From contig CAZVPF010000061.1 in assembly GCA_964628195.1 (NCBI GenBank), positions 1 through 14,643 of the forward strand: a stretch of DNA of 14,643 nt, read 5' to 3'. The notes below the pieces were generated by a model. The model was given only the letters and a program-made list of their open reading frames with translations, was not told the DNA's origin and ran no database searches. The position numbers were made by a program, and so were the translations under genes. Positions 1-6,970 of this stretch are shown piece by piece (within the stretch, counting starts at the first letter, position 1; the number at the start of each line of letters is the position of its first letter). The stretch comes from CAZVPF01 sp964628195 (lineage in GTDB: Bacteria > Planctomycetota > Phycisphaerae > Sedimentisphaerales > Anaerohalosphaeraceae).

Positions 1-1
1 A

Positions 2-640
2 ATCATCGACCAGACGCCTGTGAAACTGCTTGTGATGAAATATGAGCGAATAAAGGAGATTTTTTCACAGGCTCTTTCGACTTTTCTGGGGACAGATATA
101 GCCAGTCCTGTCAACTCGAATGTTTCTTCTCAGAAGCATTACGCGAGGCTTTACAAGCGTGTGCTTCGTGAGATAAAGTTTGACCGGCAGCTACTTGAGT
201 ATATATATGACTCAAAATATATGCGGCATTTTTATTCAGGTGAGGAAATTCGCGGTTTGGTCGACAGGTGGTCGGGCCGGGCCGGGAGCATGGAAAAGCT
301 GATCAGCCTGGCCGAGCGGAAAATGGCCGAAGGGTTTTACGATGAAGCTGAGCAGGCGTGCGGCAAGATACTCGCCAGCAAGCCCGAATGTATAGAGGCG
401 TCGAGAATTCTGGCGAAGTGCTATTTGAAGACCGGCAGGGAGCAGATGGCGATCCGTGAATTTACCGGAATTCTGCGTAAGGCACCTTACGACAGAGAGA
501 CCGTTATTGAAACATCAAAGCTTCTTGCGGGCAATGGTATGACAGAAAGCGCGTTGAAGTTATGCCTGTGCTATTTTCAGAAGAACCCGGAGGACTTTGA
601 GGTGGGGTCGCTGTTTAACGAGATACAGGCAAGCCTATGA
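2..640 (+). CDS. NKWYS-type putative capsular polysaccharide synthesis protein with C-terminal TPRs (3' part)
   Basis: The reading frame is open to the left edge, so the 5' end lies outside the window. A GTG at 20 is only an internal codon in my reading. The first ~95 visible residues resemble the C-terminal end of the NKWYS family (putative capsular polysaccharide synthesis, sulfotransferase-like). The signs are a KLLVMKYERI strand-helix, a Y..LYK..LREIKF segment, then YDSKYMRHFYSGEEI and a W. The remaining ~110 residues form about three TPR-like helix pairs (AERKMAEGFYDEAEQACGKI, ILAKCYLKTGREQMAIREF, ALKLCLCYFQKNPEDFEV), a usual protein-protein interaction scaffold. The family assignment comes from remembered motif resemblance. 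Function (modification or assembly of a surface polysaccharide) is inferred, and any nucleotide-binding motif would lie upstream of the window. The gene converges with the pseudouridine synthase gene. Confidence 0.62.
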   Translation: MIDQTPVKLLVMKYERIKEIFSQALSTFLGTDIASPVNSNVSSQKHYARLYKRVLREIKFDRQLLEYIYDSKYMRHFYSGEEIRGLVDRWSGRAGSMEKLISLAERKMAEGFYDEAEQACGKILASKPECIEASRILAKCYLKTGREQMAIREFTGILRKAPYDRETVIETSKLLAGNGMTESALKLCLCYFQKNPEDFEVGSLFNEIQASL

Positions 641-646
641 TGGCAA

Positions 647-671
647 CCGGGATCGAGTTTTAATCGCCCGG
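647..671. terminator. Weak inverted repeat between convergent genes
   Basis: CCGGG at 647-651 pairs with CCCGG at 667-671, and an inner CGA/TCG pair follows after a two-base bulge. It lies in the 64-bp gap between two convergent stop codons, where a bidirectional terminator would be expected. No clear T-tract follows on either strand, so a Rho-independent terminator is only a possibility. Confidence 0.25.
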
Positions 672-704
672 AAGTGGTTTAGCGCGGGTAAAGACTGAGT
701 TTCT

Positions 705-1523
705 TTAATTATGGGCCGGAGCGGTGAGAGGTTTTGCTTCGATAATATTGTCGAAGTCGGCGGGGTTGTGGAAGCTTTCTGGCCCGGCGGGGCAGTGTTT
801 TGTGAGCATCTTTATGCAGGCTGCGAATTTTTTATCCAGCGGGGCGACGAAGGTATCGGGTGTTTCGGGCATTTCGGCAAGGGCGGGGATTTTTATTTGA
901 TATGCGTGGAGTGTGAGTCTTTCTATGAGGGGTGTTTCGGTTTTGTCTTTTCCGAGCTTGTAGCCGGGTTTGAATTCCGAGAGCATGACCGGTTTCTGCG
1001 AACCGTAGAGAGGGTCAAAGGCGAGGGGCAGGCCAATACTGCCGAGGTGTACGCGAATCTGGTGTGTTCTGCCTGTGACGGGTTCTACGGCGAGGAGGCT
1101 TGCTGTCTGGAAATCGGCGAGGCGGCGGTATTCAGTGTGGGCGGGTTTTCCCTTGCGTGGGTCTATCTGCATGCGGCCGGGGTTTTTCCTGCTGGGGGCG
1201 AGGGGGGTTTTGACCGAGCCCTGTTCGCGACTAATGAAACCGTGGACAAGTGCGAGGTAGGTTTTCTCCACCCGGCGGTTTACAAATTCTTCTGTCAGGC
1301 GTCTTTGAGTTTCTTCGTTCAGGGCGACGAGCATTATGCCGGAGGTGTCCTTGTCGAGGCGGTGGAGAATTCGGATGTCGGCGGAGTCTTCAAGCTGGTG
1401 ACGCAGCAGGGCGATGACATCCGGTGCGCCGGTTCGGTCCTTTGTAACCGAGATGCCGGCGGGCTTGTTGATCGCGACAAGATTTTCATTTCGGTATAAA
1501 ATTTCAATCTTTTGTTTTGGCAT
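705..1523 (-). CDS. RluA-family RNA pseudouridine synthase
   Basis: Isomerises specific uridines to pseudouridine in rRNA or tRNA in the cytoplasm. The 272-residue product carries the family signature HRLDKDTSG at residues 54-62 with catalytic Asp57. It also has an early NKPAGISV motif (19-26), EKTYLALV (86-93), and the C-terminal signature VTGRTHQIRVHL (149-160) followed by FDPLYG. There is no N-terminal S4 domain, as in RluA itself and unlike RluC or RluD. An extra segment around 176-205 (LSEFKPGYKLGK, then ERLTLHA) occurs in some non-proteobacterial members. The target base cannot be deduced. I chose ATG at 1523 over the in-frame TTG at 1547 because AAAGGG lies upstream at suitable spacing and the TTG falls inside an inverted repeat. 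A minus-strand promoter lies just upstream. A long open frame on the opposite strand (711-1499) is a coding shadow. Confidence 0.93.
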   Translation of the reverse strand: MPKQKIEILYRNENLVAINKPAGISVTKDRTGAPDVIALLRHQLEDSADIRILHRLDKDTSGIMLVALNEETQRRLTEEFVNRRVEKTYLALVHGFISREQGSVKTPLAPSRKNPGRMQIDPRKGKPAHTEYRRLADFQTASLLAVEPVTGRTHQIRVHLGSIGLPLAFDPLYGSQKPVMLSEFKPGYKLGKDKTETPLIERLTLHAYQIKIPALAEMPETPDTFVAPLDKKFAACIKMLTKHCPAGPESFHNPADFDNIIEAKPLTAPAHN

Positions 1524-1526
1524 AAG

Positions 1527-1550
1527 TGTTTGATTCCCTTTAATCAAACA
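1527..1550 (-). promoter_or_regulatory. Perfect 9-bp dyad enclosing the RluA-family gene's ribosome-binding site
   Basis: TGTTTGATT at 1527-1535 is the exact reverse complement of AATCAAACA at 1542-1550, with six bases between. Read on the minus strand the loop is AAAGGG, the only Shine-Dalgarno-like sequence ahead of the ATG at 1523. The predicted transcription start (about 1548, from the TATAAT at 1555-1560) falls inside the distal arm. It could therefore be an operator over +1 or a short mRNA hairpin displaying the ribosome-binding site. Confidence 0.55.
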
Positions 1551-1554
1551 AATA

Positions 1555-1582
1555 ATTATACCCTAAAGAGACTGGATTTCAA
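1555..1582 (-). promoter_or_regulatory. Sigma70-type promoter for the pseudouridine synthase gene
   Basis: On the minus strand TTGAAA (1582-1577) is followed after 16 bases by a perfect TATAAT (1560-1555). The expected start at about 1548 gives a leader of roughly 25 nt. Assigned by consensus match only. Confidence 0.6.
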
Positions 1583-1624
1583 AACGAATAATATCCGAAA
1601 TACAGATATTGGTCGAAACTGTTC

Positions 1625-1653
1625 TTGTCAAAAGCGGGCCTGGATGTTAAAAT
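1625..1653 (+). promoter_or_regulatory. Sigma70-type promoter for the Cys/Met PLP enzyme gene
   Basis: TTGTCA at 1625-1630 and TAAAAT at 1648-1653 are separated by 17 bases, each one mismatch from consensus. The expected start is near 1660, about 33 nt ahead of the ATG at 1694. It diverges from the promoter of the pseudouridine synthase gene. Confidence 0.55.
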
Positions 1654-1693
1654 TCGGCTAAATATTTGATTTGTTGTTTTTTCAGGAATTGAT

Positions 1694-2842
1694 ATGGCAA
1701 AAGACCCCTTGACGCCTTACGGCAACCGCCCGATGGTGACGCCCATTGTCAACGCGGTGAACTACGAGTATGAAGATTTTGAGGTTCTCAGGCAGATAAC
1801 CGACGGCGAGATCGACGGGTATACCTACCACAGGGACGACAACCCGACGGTGCGGGCCGTTGAGAAGATGATAGCACGGCTGGAGGGGGCCGAGGATTGC
1901 ATTGTCTGCACGACGGGGATGGCTGCGTGCACCATGGTGTATTTGACTTACCTCAGCGCGGGCGATCATCTGATAATATTTCACGACGTGTACGGGGCGC
2001 ATTACAAGGTGTCGATAATACTTGAGCGGTTAGGCGTCGAGATAACATGGCTGGACGCGGACGGGGGTATAGAGGCGGTGGAAAAGGCGGTCAAGCCCAA
2101 TACGAAGATGGTCTTCTGCGAGACGCCGACTAATCCGCTTTGCAAGGTGGTGGATATCGAGGCTTTGTCGAAGCTGTGCAAAAAGATCGGGGCGATGTGC
2201 ATAATCGACAATACTTTCGCAACACCTTATCACCAGAAGCCGCTCGAATACGGGGTTGACATGGTCGTTCACAGCGCGACGAAGGGGCTGGGCGGGCATA
2301 ACGACCTGATGGCAGGGGCGATTGCGACGGATAAGGAAAATTATGAGCTGCTGTGGTTTACGAGGCAGGCTATAGGGACGACGCATGACGCGTATTCGGC
2401 GAATCTGCTGGAGAGGGGACTTAAGACGTTCGAGCTGCGTGCCGACAAGATGGCGCGGAACGCCATGGCGATGGCGCGGCTGCTCGAGGGGCACCGGCAG
2501 GTCTCGAACCTGCGGTACCCGGGGCTTGACAGCGACCCGGGGCATGAAGCAGCGGTCAAGCAGATGAAGAACGGGTACGGAGGGCTTCTGGCGTTTGACG
2601 TGGGCGAGAGCCAGACCGATGCGCGCAAATTTATAAGTGAGCTTGAGACGATTATTCACGCTGTTAGCCTCGGCGCGACCGAGACGCTGATTTGTATTCC
2701 GTATCTTACGACGATGCTGTATCTGCCTGAGGAACGGAGGCTTGGTTTCGGGGTGAAGCTGAATACGGTCAGGCTTTCGGCGGGGATCGAGAACAGCGAC
2801 CTGCTTGTTGCGGACCTGAAACAGGCGCTGGATAAGATTTAA
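1694..2842 (+). CDS. Trans-sulfuration family PLP enzyme (cystathionine synthase/lyase, MetB/MetC/MetY type)
   Basis: A fold-type I PLP enzyme of cysteine/methionine metabolism. Members make or split cystathionine, add sulfide to an acylhomoserine, or cleave methionine; the exact reaction cannot be fixed from sequence alone. The 382-residue length is normal for the family. Visible landmarks are Y45/R47 followed by DDNPT (phosphate contact from the partner subunit), TTGMAA (73-78), Tyr100 (ring stacking), Asp172 in IDNTFATP (pyridine nitrogen) and Lys197 in SATKGLGGHND (Schiff base). Family members usually have SLGG.ESL..HP near the C-terminus; here it reads SLGATETLICIP, so the usual His-Pro is Ile-Pro and substrate choice may differ. 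ATG at 1694 has AGGA at 1684-1687. A cysteine synthase gene lies two genes downstream, which fits a sulfur amino-acid role. Confidence 0.88.
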   Translation: MAKDPLTPYGNRPMVTPIVNAVNYEYEDFEVLRQITDGEIDGYTYHRDDNPTVRAVEKMIARLEGAEDCIVCTTGMAACTMVYLTYLSAGDHLIIFHDVYGAHYKVSIILERLGVEITWLDADGGIEAVEKAVKPNTKMVFCETPTNPLCKVVDIEALSKLCKKIGAMCIIDNTFATPYHQKPLEYGVDMVVHSATKGLGGHNDLMAGAIATDKENYELLWFTRQAIGTTHDAYSANLLERGLKTFELRADKMARNAMAMARLLEGHRQVSNLRYPGLDSDPGHEAAVKQMKNGYGGLLAFDVGESQTDARKFISELETIIHAVSLGATETLICIPYLTTMLYLPEERRLGFGVKLNTVRLSAGIENSDLLVADLKQALDKI

Positions 2843-2878
2843 TTAGAAAATGCTGTTTAATTTGACAGGAGCGTTGAG

Positions 2879-4222
2879 ATGAATAAGGGAACAGTTTTAT
2901 TTACAGTTATTTTGGTTTCGGCGATGTTTTTCGGCTGTGAGAAGGAGGCAAAGGTCGAGACGCTGAAGCTCGAGCAGGGGCCCATCGACCGAGAGAGCCG
3001 CATGGAATGGTGGCTGGAGGCAAGGTTCGGCATGTTCATTCACTGGGGGATATACTCGATCCCGGCAGGTGAATTTGAGGGCAGGCACACTGACAGCTAT
3101 GCCGAGTGGATACAGTGCCATCTCGATATACCGCGTGAGAAATATGACGAGTTCGCAAAGCAGTTCAACCCGGTCAATTATGACCCGGTGCAGTGGGTGC
3201 GGACAGCGAAAGAGGCGGGGATGAAATACATCGTGCATACATCGAAGCATCACGACGGGTTCTGCATGTATGACAGTGAGTATACGGATTATGACGTGGT
3301 TGACGCGACTCCCTACGGAAAAGACCTTATCGGCCCGCTTGCTGAGGCGTGCAGAAAAGAGGGTATGCCTTTCGGCGTTTATTATTCGATACTTGACTGG
3401 CACCACCCGGCGCAGATGCTTAACACCGAGACCGAAGGCGGGGCGAGGTACGCGAAGAATATGATAAAGGAGGGGCGCAAGCAGGAGTATATCGAATACA
3501 TGAAGAACCAGTGCCGTGAGCTTATACAGAAATATGATGTTGAGATACTGTGGTTCGACGGTGAGTGGGTGGACTGGTGGACGAAAGAGGACGGCAGGGA
3601 CCTTGAAGAATACGTACTGAGCCTGAAGCCGGATATAATTATCAACAACCGGGTGGGTAAGCGAGAGGTCGATGACGGGGATTTCGGCACGCCGGAGCAG
3701 GAGATACCCGATACGGGGCTTGATCATTACTGGGAAACTTGCATGACGATCAATGACACGTGGGGATTTGACAAGACGGACTTTAACTGGAAGTCGGGCA
3801 GGGTTATGCTTGAGAAACTTGTTGAGGTCACGAGCAAGGGGGGAAACTTTCTTCTTAATGTAGGGCCTACGGCGAGAGGGGAGATACCGCTTGCGAGCGT
3901 GGAGCGGCTGATGGATATGGGGCAGTGGCTGGAAGTGAACGGCAGTGGGATATACGGAAGCGAGGCGAGCCCGTTTATCAGTTCCGAATGGGGCAGATAT
4001 ACTTATAAAGACGGCAGGGTATATGTTTATGTTTACGACGTTCCGGAAGGCGGGCTTCTTGAGATACCCGCGGGGAGGTTCAGGTACACCAGGGCCGACC
4101 TGCTGACAAAGGCGGGGAAGTTTACGCTGGAAATGAGCGGTGACGGGACGGTTTACAATGTACATATGCCGACGGACCTCAGCGGCGAGCAGATATATGT
4201 TATCGAACTGGAGACGCGGTAG
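2879..4222 (+). CDS. GH29 alpha-L-fucosidase, predicted lipoprotein
   Basis: Hydrolyses alpha-L-fucose from glycans by a retaining mechanism. Residues 1-19 are a lipoprotein-type signal (basic MNK, hydrophobic core) with Cys20 in MFFGC as likely lipid anchor. This lipobox is not ideal, so attachment is likely rather than certain. GH29 motifs follow in order: RFGMFIHWGIYS (49-60), TSKHHDGFCMY (121-131), and ILWFDGEW (223-230) with nucleophile Asp227. GDFGTPEQEIP comes at 267-277, where a glutamate is a candidate acid/base though this residue varies between subfamilies. The last block is GGNFLLNVGPTARGEI (321-336). A short C-terminal beta-rich part ends the 447-residue protein. AGGAG at 2867-2871 supports the start. 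The gene is 36 bp behind the PLP enzyme and abuts the next gene, so co-transcription is likely. A long antisense open frame across it is a coding shadow. Confidence 0.93.
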   Translation: MNKGTVLFTVILVSAMFFGCEKEAKVETLKLEQGPIDRESRMEWWLEARFGMFIHWGIYSIPAGEFEGRHTDSYAEWIQCHLDIPREKYDEFAKQFNPVNYDPVQWVRTAKEAGMKYIVHTSKHHDGFCMYDSEYTDYDVVDATPYGKDLIGPLAEACRKEGMPFGVYYSILDWHHPAQMLNTETEGGARYAKNMIKEGRKQEYIEYMKNQCRELIQKYDVEILWFDGEWVDWWTKEDGRDLEEYVLSLKPDIIINNRVGKREVDDGDFGTPEQEIPDTGLDHYWETCMTINDTWGFDKTDFNWKSGRVMLEKLVEVTSKGGNFLLNVGPTARGEIPLASVERLMDMGQWLEVNGSGIYGSEASPFISSEWGRYTYKDGRVYVYVYDVPEGGLLEIPAGRFRYTRADLLTKAGKFTLEMSGDGTVYNVHMPTDLSGEQIYVIELETR

Positions 4223-4726
4223 TTGCATTACGAAAAGCGAATCGAGATTTCCGGGGACAGGGAAAAGGCTGTTGAGTTTTTCCGCAGCTTCTTTTTGAAC
4301 AGCAGCTTTGAGCTTATTCGCAATGACGCTGATGTTGTCGAGCTTAAATCGATGGGCTGGTTCAGGGCGGGCAACCGCAACCCGGTCCAGCTTATCGCAA
4401 GTGCAAGGCTGGAAAAGGCAGGCGACGAGCTTGTTTTCACCGCCGATGTCGGCAACCTTAAAAAGATGATCCTTGCGCTTGCGGTTTTTATTTTACTGAT
4501 GGAAGTTTTTTTTCTCGCGGTTTTCGGGATCGCTTTTTCGCTTAACGGCGAGATGAGTTTCGGGCATGTGGCTTTGATATCGTCGCTGCCGCTTGCGCCG
4601 TGGATATTTATAATCCCGGTTTTCTGGTTTTATTTCAAGAGCAGGCTGGTTTCGCTTCTTGATGTGGTCGCAAACAACATGGCAGTTATAAGTCAAGGCG
4701 GGCAGGCGGGTCCGGGGCTGGATTGA
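4223..4726 (+). CDS. Hypothetical two-TM membrane protein
   Basis: I do not recognise this 167-residue protein. Residues 1-80 look like a soluble alpha/beta domain (EISGDREKAVEFFRSFF, then VVELKSMGWF and a strand LVFTADVG). They are followed by two strongly hydrophobic segments at about 82-106 and 115-138, and a short polar tail from about 140 (KSRLVSLLDVV, ending GGQAGPGLD). The start is TTG at 4223, directly after the fucosidase TAG with no intervening base. GGAG at 4210-4213 gives a suitable ribosome-binding site, so translational coupling to the fucosidase is likely. The soluble part could be a sensor or lipid-binding domain, but nothing in it shows a catalytic motif. It is probably real because of good codon usage, tight packing and a coherent topology. 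Confidence 0.7.
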   Translation: MHYEKRIEISGDREKAVEFFRSFFLNSSFELIRNDADVVELKSMGWFRAGNRNPVQLIASARLEKAGDELVFTADVGNLKKMILALAVFILLMEVFFLAVFGIAFSLNGEMSFGHVALISSLPLAPWIFIIPVFWFYFKSRLVSLLDVVANNMAVISQGGQAGPGLD

Positions 4727-4745
4727 AAGCATGCAAATACGGAGG

Positions 4746-4773
4746 TTGATTTGCGGGCGCGGCTGGTTATAAT
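4746..4773 (+). promoter_or_regulatory. Possible promoter for the cysteine synthase gene
   Basis: TTGATT at 4746-4751, a 16-base spacer and a perfect TATAAT at 4768-4773. The start would be near 4780, giving a ~36-nt leader before the ATG at 4816. It overlaps a candidate leader ORF that starts at 4751, and a transcript starting here would not include that ORF's start codon, so the two readings compete. Confidence 0.35.
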
Positions 4774-4822
4774 ACCGCTGTCGCTTTTTTTCTGTGGACT
4801 TTTCGGAGTTTTTTTATGCTGA
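4751..4822 (+). CDS. Candidate 23-codon leader peptide ahead of cysteine synthase
   Basis: TTG at 4751 follows GGAGG at 4741-4745 with a five-base spacer. That is as good a ribosome-binding site as any in the window. The frame encodes 23 residues: a basic start (MRAR), then a hydrophobic run (LVIIPLSLFFCGLFG) and a final Cys just before TGA at 4820-4822. Codon 15 is TGT and codon 23 is TGC. The stop overlaps the cysteine synthase ATG (4816-4818), so ribosomes could reinitiate or be coupled. Cys-rich upstream ORFs controlling cysteine genes are known in mycobacteria; applying that here is inference. It could instead be chance, or a small membrane peptide. Confidence 0.3.
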   Translation: MRARLVIIPLSLFFCGLFGVFLC

Positions 4823-5703
4823 CCGACAACATCCTGGACCTTATCGGCAATACGCCGCTTATCAGACTGCGAGATGAGAATATTTACGCAAAGGCCGAGT
4901 TTCTAAATCCCGGGGGGAGCGTAAAGGACCGGGTGGCCCTTGCCATGCTGGAGGGGGCAGAACGTGACGGGAAACTGAAGCCGGGCTCGATTATCTGTGA
5001 GCCGACTTCGGGAAATACGGGTATCGGAATCGCGCTGGTGGGCAGGCTGAAGGGATACAAGGTGCGGATAGTCATGCCGGAGAATATGAGCGAGGAGCGC
5101 AAGAAGCTTATCAGGGCTCTCGGCGCGGAGCTTGTTTTGACGGACCCTGAGCTTAGTCTGCCCGGTGCGGTTGAGGCGGTGATGAAAATGGCTGAGGAAG
5201 ATGAAAATGTGTTCGTGCCGCAACAGTTTGAGAACCCGGACAACCCGAGGATACACTACGAGCAGACGGCGCCGGAGCTTTGGCGGCAGATGACTGGCAA
5301 CGTGGAATGCTTTGTGGCGGGAGTCGGGAGCGGGGGGACCCTGCAGGGGGTCGGCAAGTTTTTGCGCGAGCATAAAAAAGACGTGAAGATTGTGGCAGTG
5401 GAACCGAAAAATGTTTCCGCGCTGCTGGGCCATGAGCCGGGGCTGCACCAGATACAGGGCATAGGCGACGGGTTTATACCGGCTGTGCTGGATGTTTCGC
5501 TGGTTGACGATGTTATAGAGGTTACCGACGAGGACGCTATCGAAACGACAAGGCAGCTCGGCAGCGATCACGGTTTGCTTGTTGGCATATCGTCCGGTGC
5601 GAATGTTTGGGCGGCGAGGCGGCTGGCTGAGAGGATGAGCGGAAATATTGCGACAATACTGCCGGACAGGGCGGAAAGGTATTTCAGCACCGCGCTGCTG
5701 TAA
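4816..5703 (+). CDS. Cysteine synthase (O-acetylserine sulfhydrylase, CysK/CysM family)
   Basis: Makes L-cysteine from O-acetylserine and sulfide (or a related sulfur donor) with PLP in the cytoplasm. The 295-residue protein starts with the family opening ILDLIGNTPLIRL. The Schiff-base lysine is Lys37 in NPGGSVKDR, the substrate loop is TSGNTG (64-69), and the phosphate-binding loop is GVGSGGT (169-175). GISSGAN (257-263) supplies the serine facing the pyridine nitrogen. The C-terminal LPD..ERY.ST motif is present but reads LPDRAERYFST, with Arg-Ala where Ser-Gly is common. CysK and CysM cannot be separated with confidence, and cystathionine beta-synthase-like use is possible given the upstream PLP enzyme. 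It is slightly shorter than typical CysK. The start has GGAG at 4805-4808. Confidence 0.9.
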   Translation: MLTDNILDLIGNTPLIRLRDENIYAKAEFLNPGGSVKDRVALAMLEGAERDGKLKPGSIICEPTSGNTGIGIALVGRLKGYKVRIVMPENMSEERKKLIRALGAELVLTDPELSLPGAVEAVMKMAEEDENVFVPQQFENPDNPRIHYEQTAPELWRQMTGNVECFVAGVGSGGTLQGVGKFLREHKKDVKIVAVEPKNVSALLGHEPGLHQIQGIGDGFIPAVLDVSLVDDVIEVTDEDAIETTRQLGSDHGLLVGISSGANVWAARRLAERMSGNIATILPDRAERYFSTALL

Positions 5704-5757
5704 GATGAAATTGTATAATTACGAAAATGGATTGTTTTTTTGAGAACGGAGGCTTTT

Positions 5758-6957
5758 ATGAATCGCCGTATATTAAGCGTTTTGGTTTTGACTGTTATTT
5801 TGATCATCGCGGGCTGTCAAAAGCCGGTTAAGGAAGAGGAGGCGGCGGATTATGACCGACAGCTTAGGCCGGGCGAAAACGCGCTGCGAAAGATAACCGA
5901 CCCGGCGGAGATACCGGATTTCACAATTGCCTGTTACGAAACGGACCGGCTGGCCGAGACGGTGGAGAACAGTTTGAACTATATGGCGAAGCCCTCGAGC
6001 AGGAAATTCTTCCCGATGAACAACATCTCGCATCGAAAGGTGCAGGCGTCGCTGGAGAGGTTTTCCGACCTGCTTGCGCAGGGTTACAGGGGTAAACAGC
6101 TTAACGATATACTCCGCGCAGAGTTTGACGTTTATACATCCGTAGGATATGACGGGCAGGGGATGGTGCTTTTCACGGGTTATTACACTCCGATATTCGA
6201 CGGTTCGCTCGAGCCGGGCGGGGCCTATAAGTATCCGCTTTATAAGCAGCCTGAGGACCTGGTAAAGGCAGAGGACGGGGCGATACTCGGGCGAAAGACG
6301 GCGGCTGGGACAATTGAGCCTTACCCGACAAGGGAGCAGATCGAGAGCAGCAATATGCTTGCAGGGAATGAGCTTATATGGTTGAAGGACCCGTTCGAGG
6401 CGTATATCGCGCATGTGCAGGGTTCGGCGAAGATACGGTTACCTAAGGGGGAACTTGTTACGGTTGGTTACGCGGCGAGCAACGGCAGAGAATACAAGAG
6501 CGTGGGCAAGCAGCTTATTAAAGAGGGGACCATGACTGCGAGCCAGCTTAGTCTTTCGGCGATGATCGAGCATTTTAGGTCCAACCCGCAGAAAGTTCGT
6601 GAGTATACGCGGATAAATCCGCGGTACGTGTTTTTCAGGTTCAGCGAAGGGGACCCGCGGGGCAGTCTTAACGAGCCGGTTATTGAGATGCGGAGTATCG
6701 CCACGGACAAGGATATTTATCCGCGTGCGAGTTTGACGTTTATCAAGGCTCCGCTGCCCCGGATGATCGGCGGCAGCACGGTGATAAAGTCTTACAGCGG
6801 TTTTTTCCTCGACCAGGACACGGGCGGGGCGATTCGGGCTCCGGGAAGGTGCGATGTTTATATGGGTGTCGGCGACGAGGCGGGCAGACTTGCGGGCAAA
6901 ACCTACCAGGAGGGACGGCTGTATTACCTGTTCCTGAAGGACAGCTATATGCGTTAA
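5758..6957 (+). CDS. mltA: MltA-type membrane-bound lytic transglycosylase, lipoprotein
   Basis: Cleaves the MurNAc-GlcNAc bond of peptidoglycan to give 1,6-anhydro ends, probably from the periplasmic face of a membrane. ATG at 5758 is preferred to the in-frame TTG at 5740 because GGAGG at 5748-5752 sits just before it. The 399-residue product opens with a clear lipoprotein signal, IIAGC, with Cys20 as the lipid site. The MltA domain is seen in FTGYYTPIFDGS (139-150) and RFSEGDPRGSLNEPVIEMRSIATD (294-317). The C-terminal 3D domain has LDQDTGGAI (351-359, Asp352/Asp354) and GRCDVYMGVGDEAG (363-376). By comparison with E. coli MltA, Asp366 is the likely catalytic acid. Presence of a murein hydrolase indicates a peptidoglycan-containing envelope. 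A TATAAT at 5714-5719 could serve as a -10 box but lacks a good -35. Confidence 0.9.
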   Translation: MNRRILSVLVLTVILIIAGCQKPVKEEEAADYDRQLRPGENALRKITDPAEIPDFTIACYETDRLAETVENSLNYMAKPSSRKFFPMNNISHRKVQASLERFSDLLAQGYRGKQLNDILRAEFDVYTSVGYDGQGMVLFTGYYTPIFDGSLEPGGAYKYPLYKQPEDLVKAEDGAILGRKTAAGTIEPYPTREQIESSNMLAGNELIWLKDPFEAYIAHVQGSAKIRLPKGELVTVGYAASNGREYKSVGKQLIKEGTMTASQLSLSAMIEHFRSNPQKVREYTRINPRYVFFRFSEGDPRGSLNEPVIEMRSIATDKDIYPRASLTFIKAPLPRMIGGSTVIKSYSGFFLDQDTGGAIRAPGRCDVYMGVGDEAGRLAGKTYQEGRLYYLFLKDSYMR

Positions 6958-6970
6958 AAACCAGCTTGTA

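Noticed and set aside
711..1499. Long plus-strand open frame opposite the pseudouridine synthase gene
   Set aside because: Its translation is Cys/Gly/Phe-rich with no family features, and the minus strand encodes a clear RluA-type enzyme with promoter and ribosome-binding site.
2030..2659. Minus-strand open frame opposite the trans-sulfuration enzyme
   Set aside because: Coding shadow: no domain, basic low-quality composition, complete overlap with a well-supported gene.
2861..2867. TTGACA as a -35 box ahead of the fucosidase gene
   Set aside because: It abuts the Shine-Dalgarno AGGAG and has no -10 box before the gene start.
2897..4228. 443-codon minus-strand open frame opposite the fucosidase gene
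   Set aside because: It mirrors the codon bias of the fucosidase gene, has no recognisable domain or ribosome-binding site, and the plus strand is an unambiguous GH29 enzyme.
4903..5571. Minus-strand open frame opposite cysteine synthase
   Set aside because: Coding shadow of a conserved enzyme; no independent motifs or start signals.
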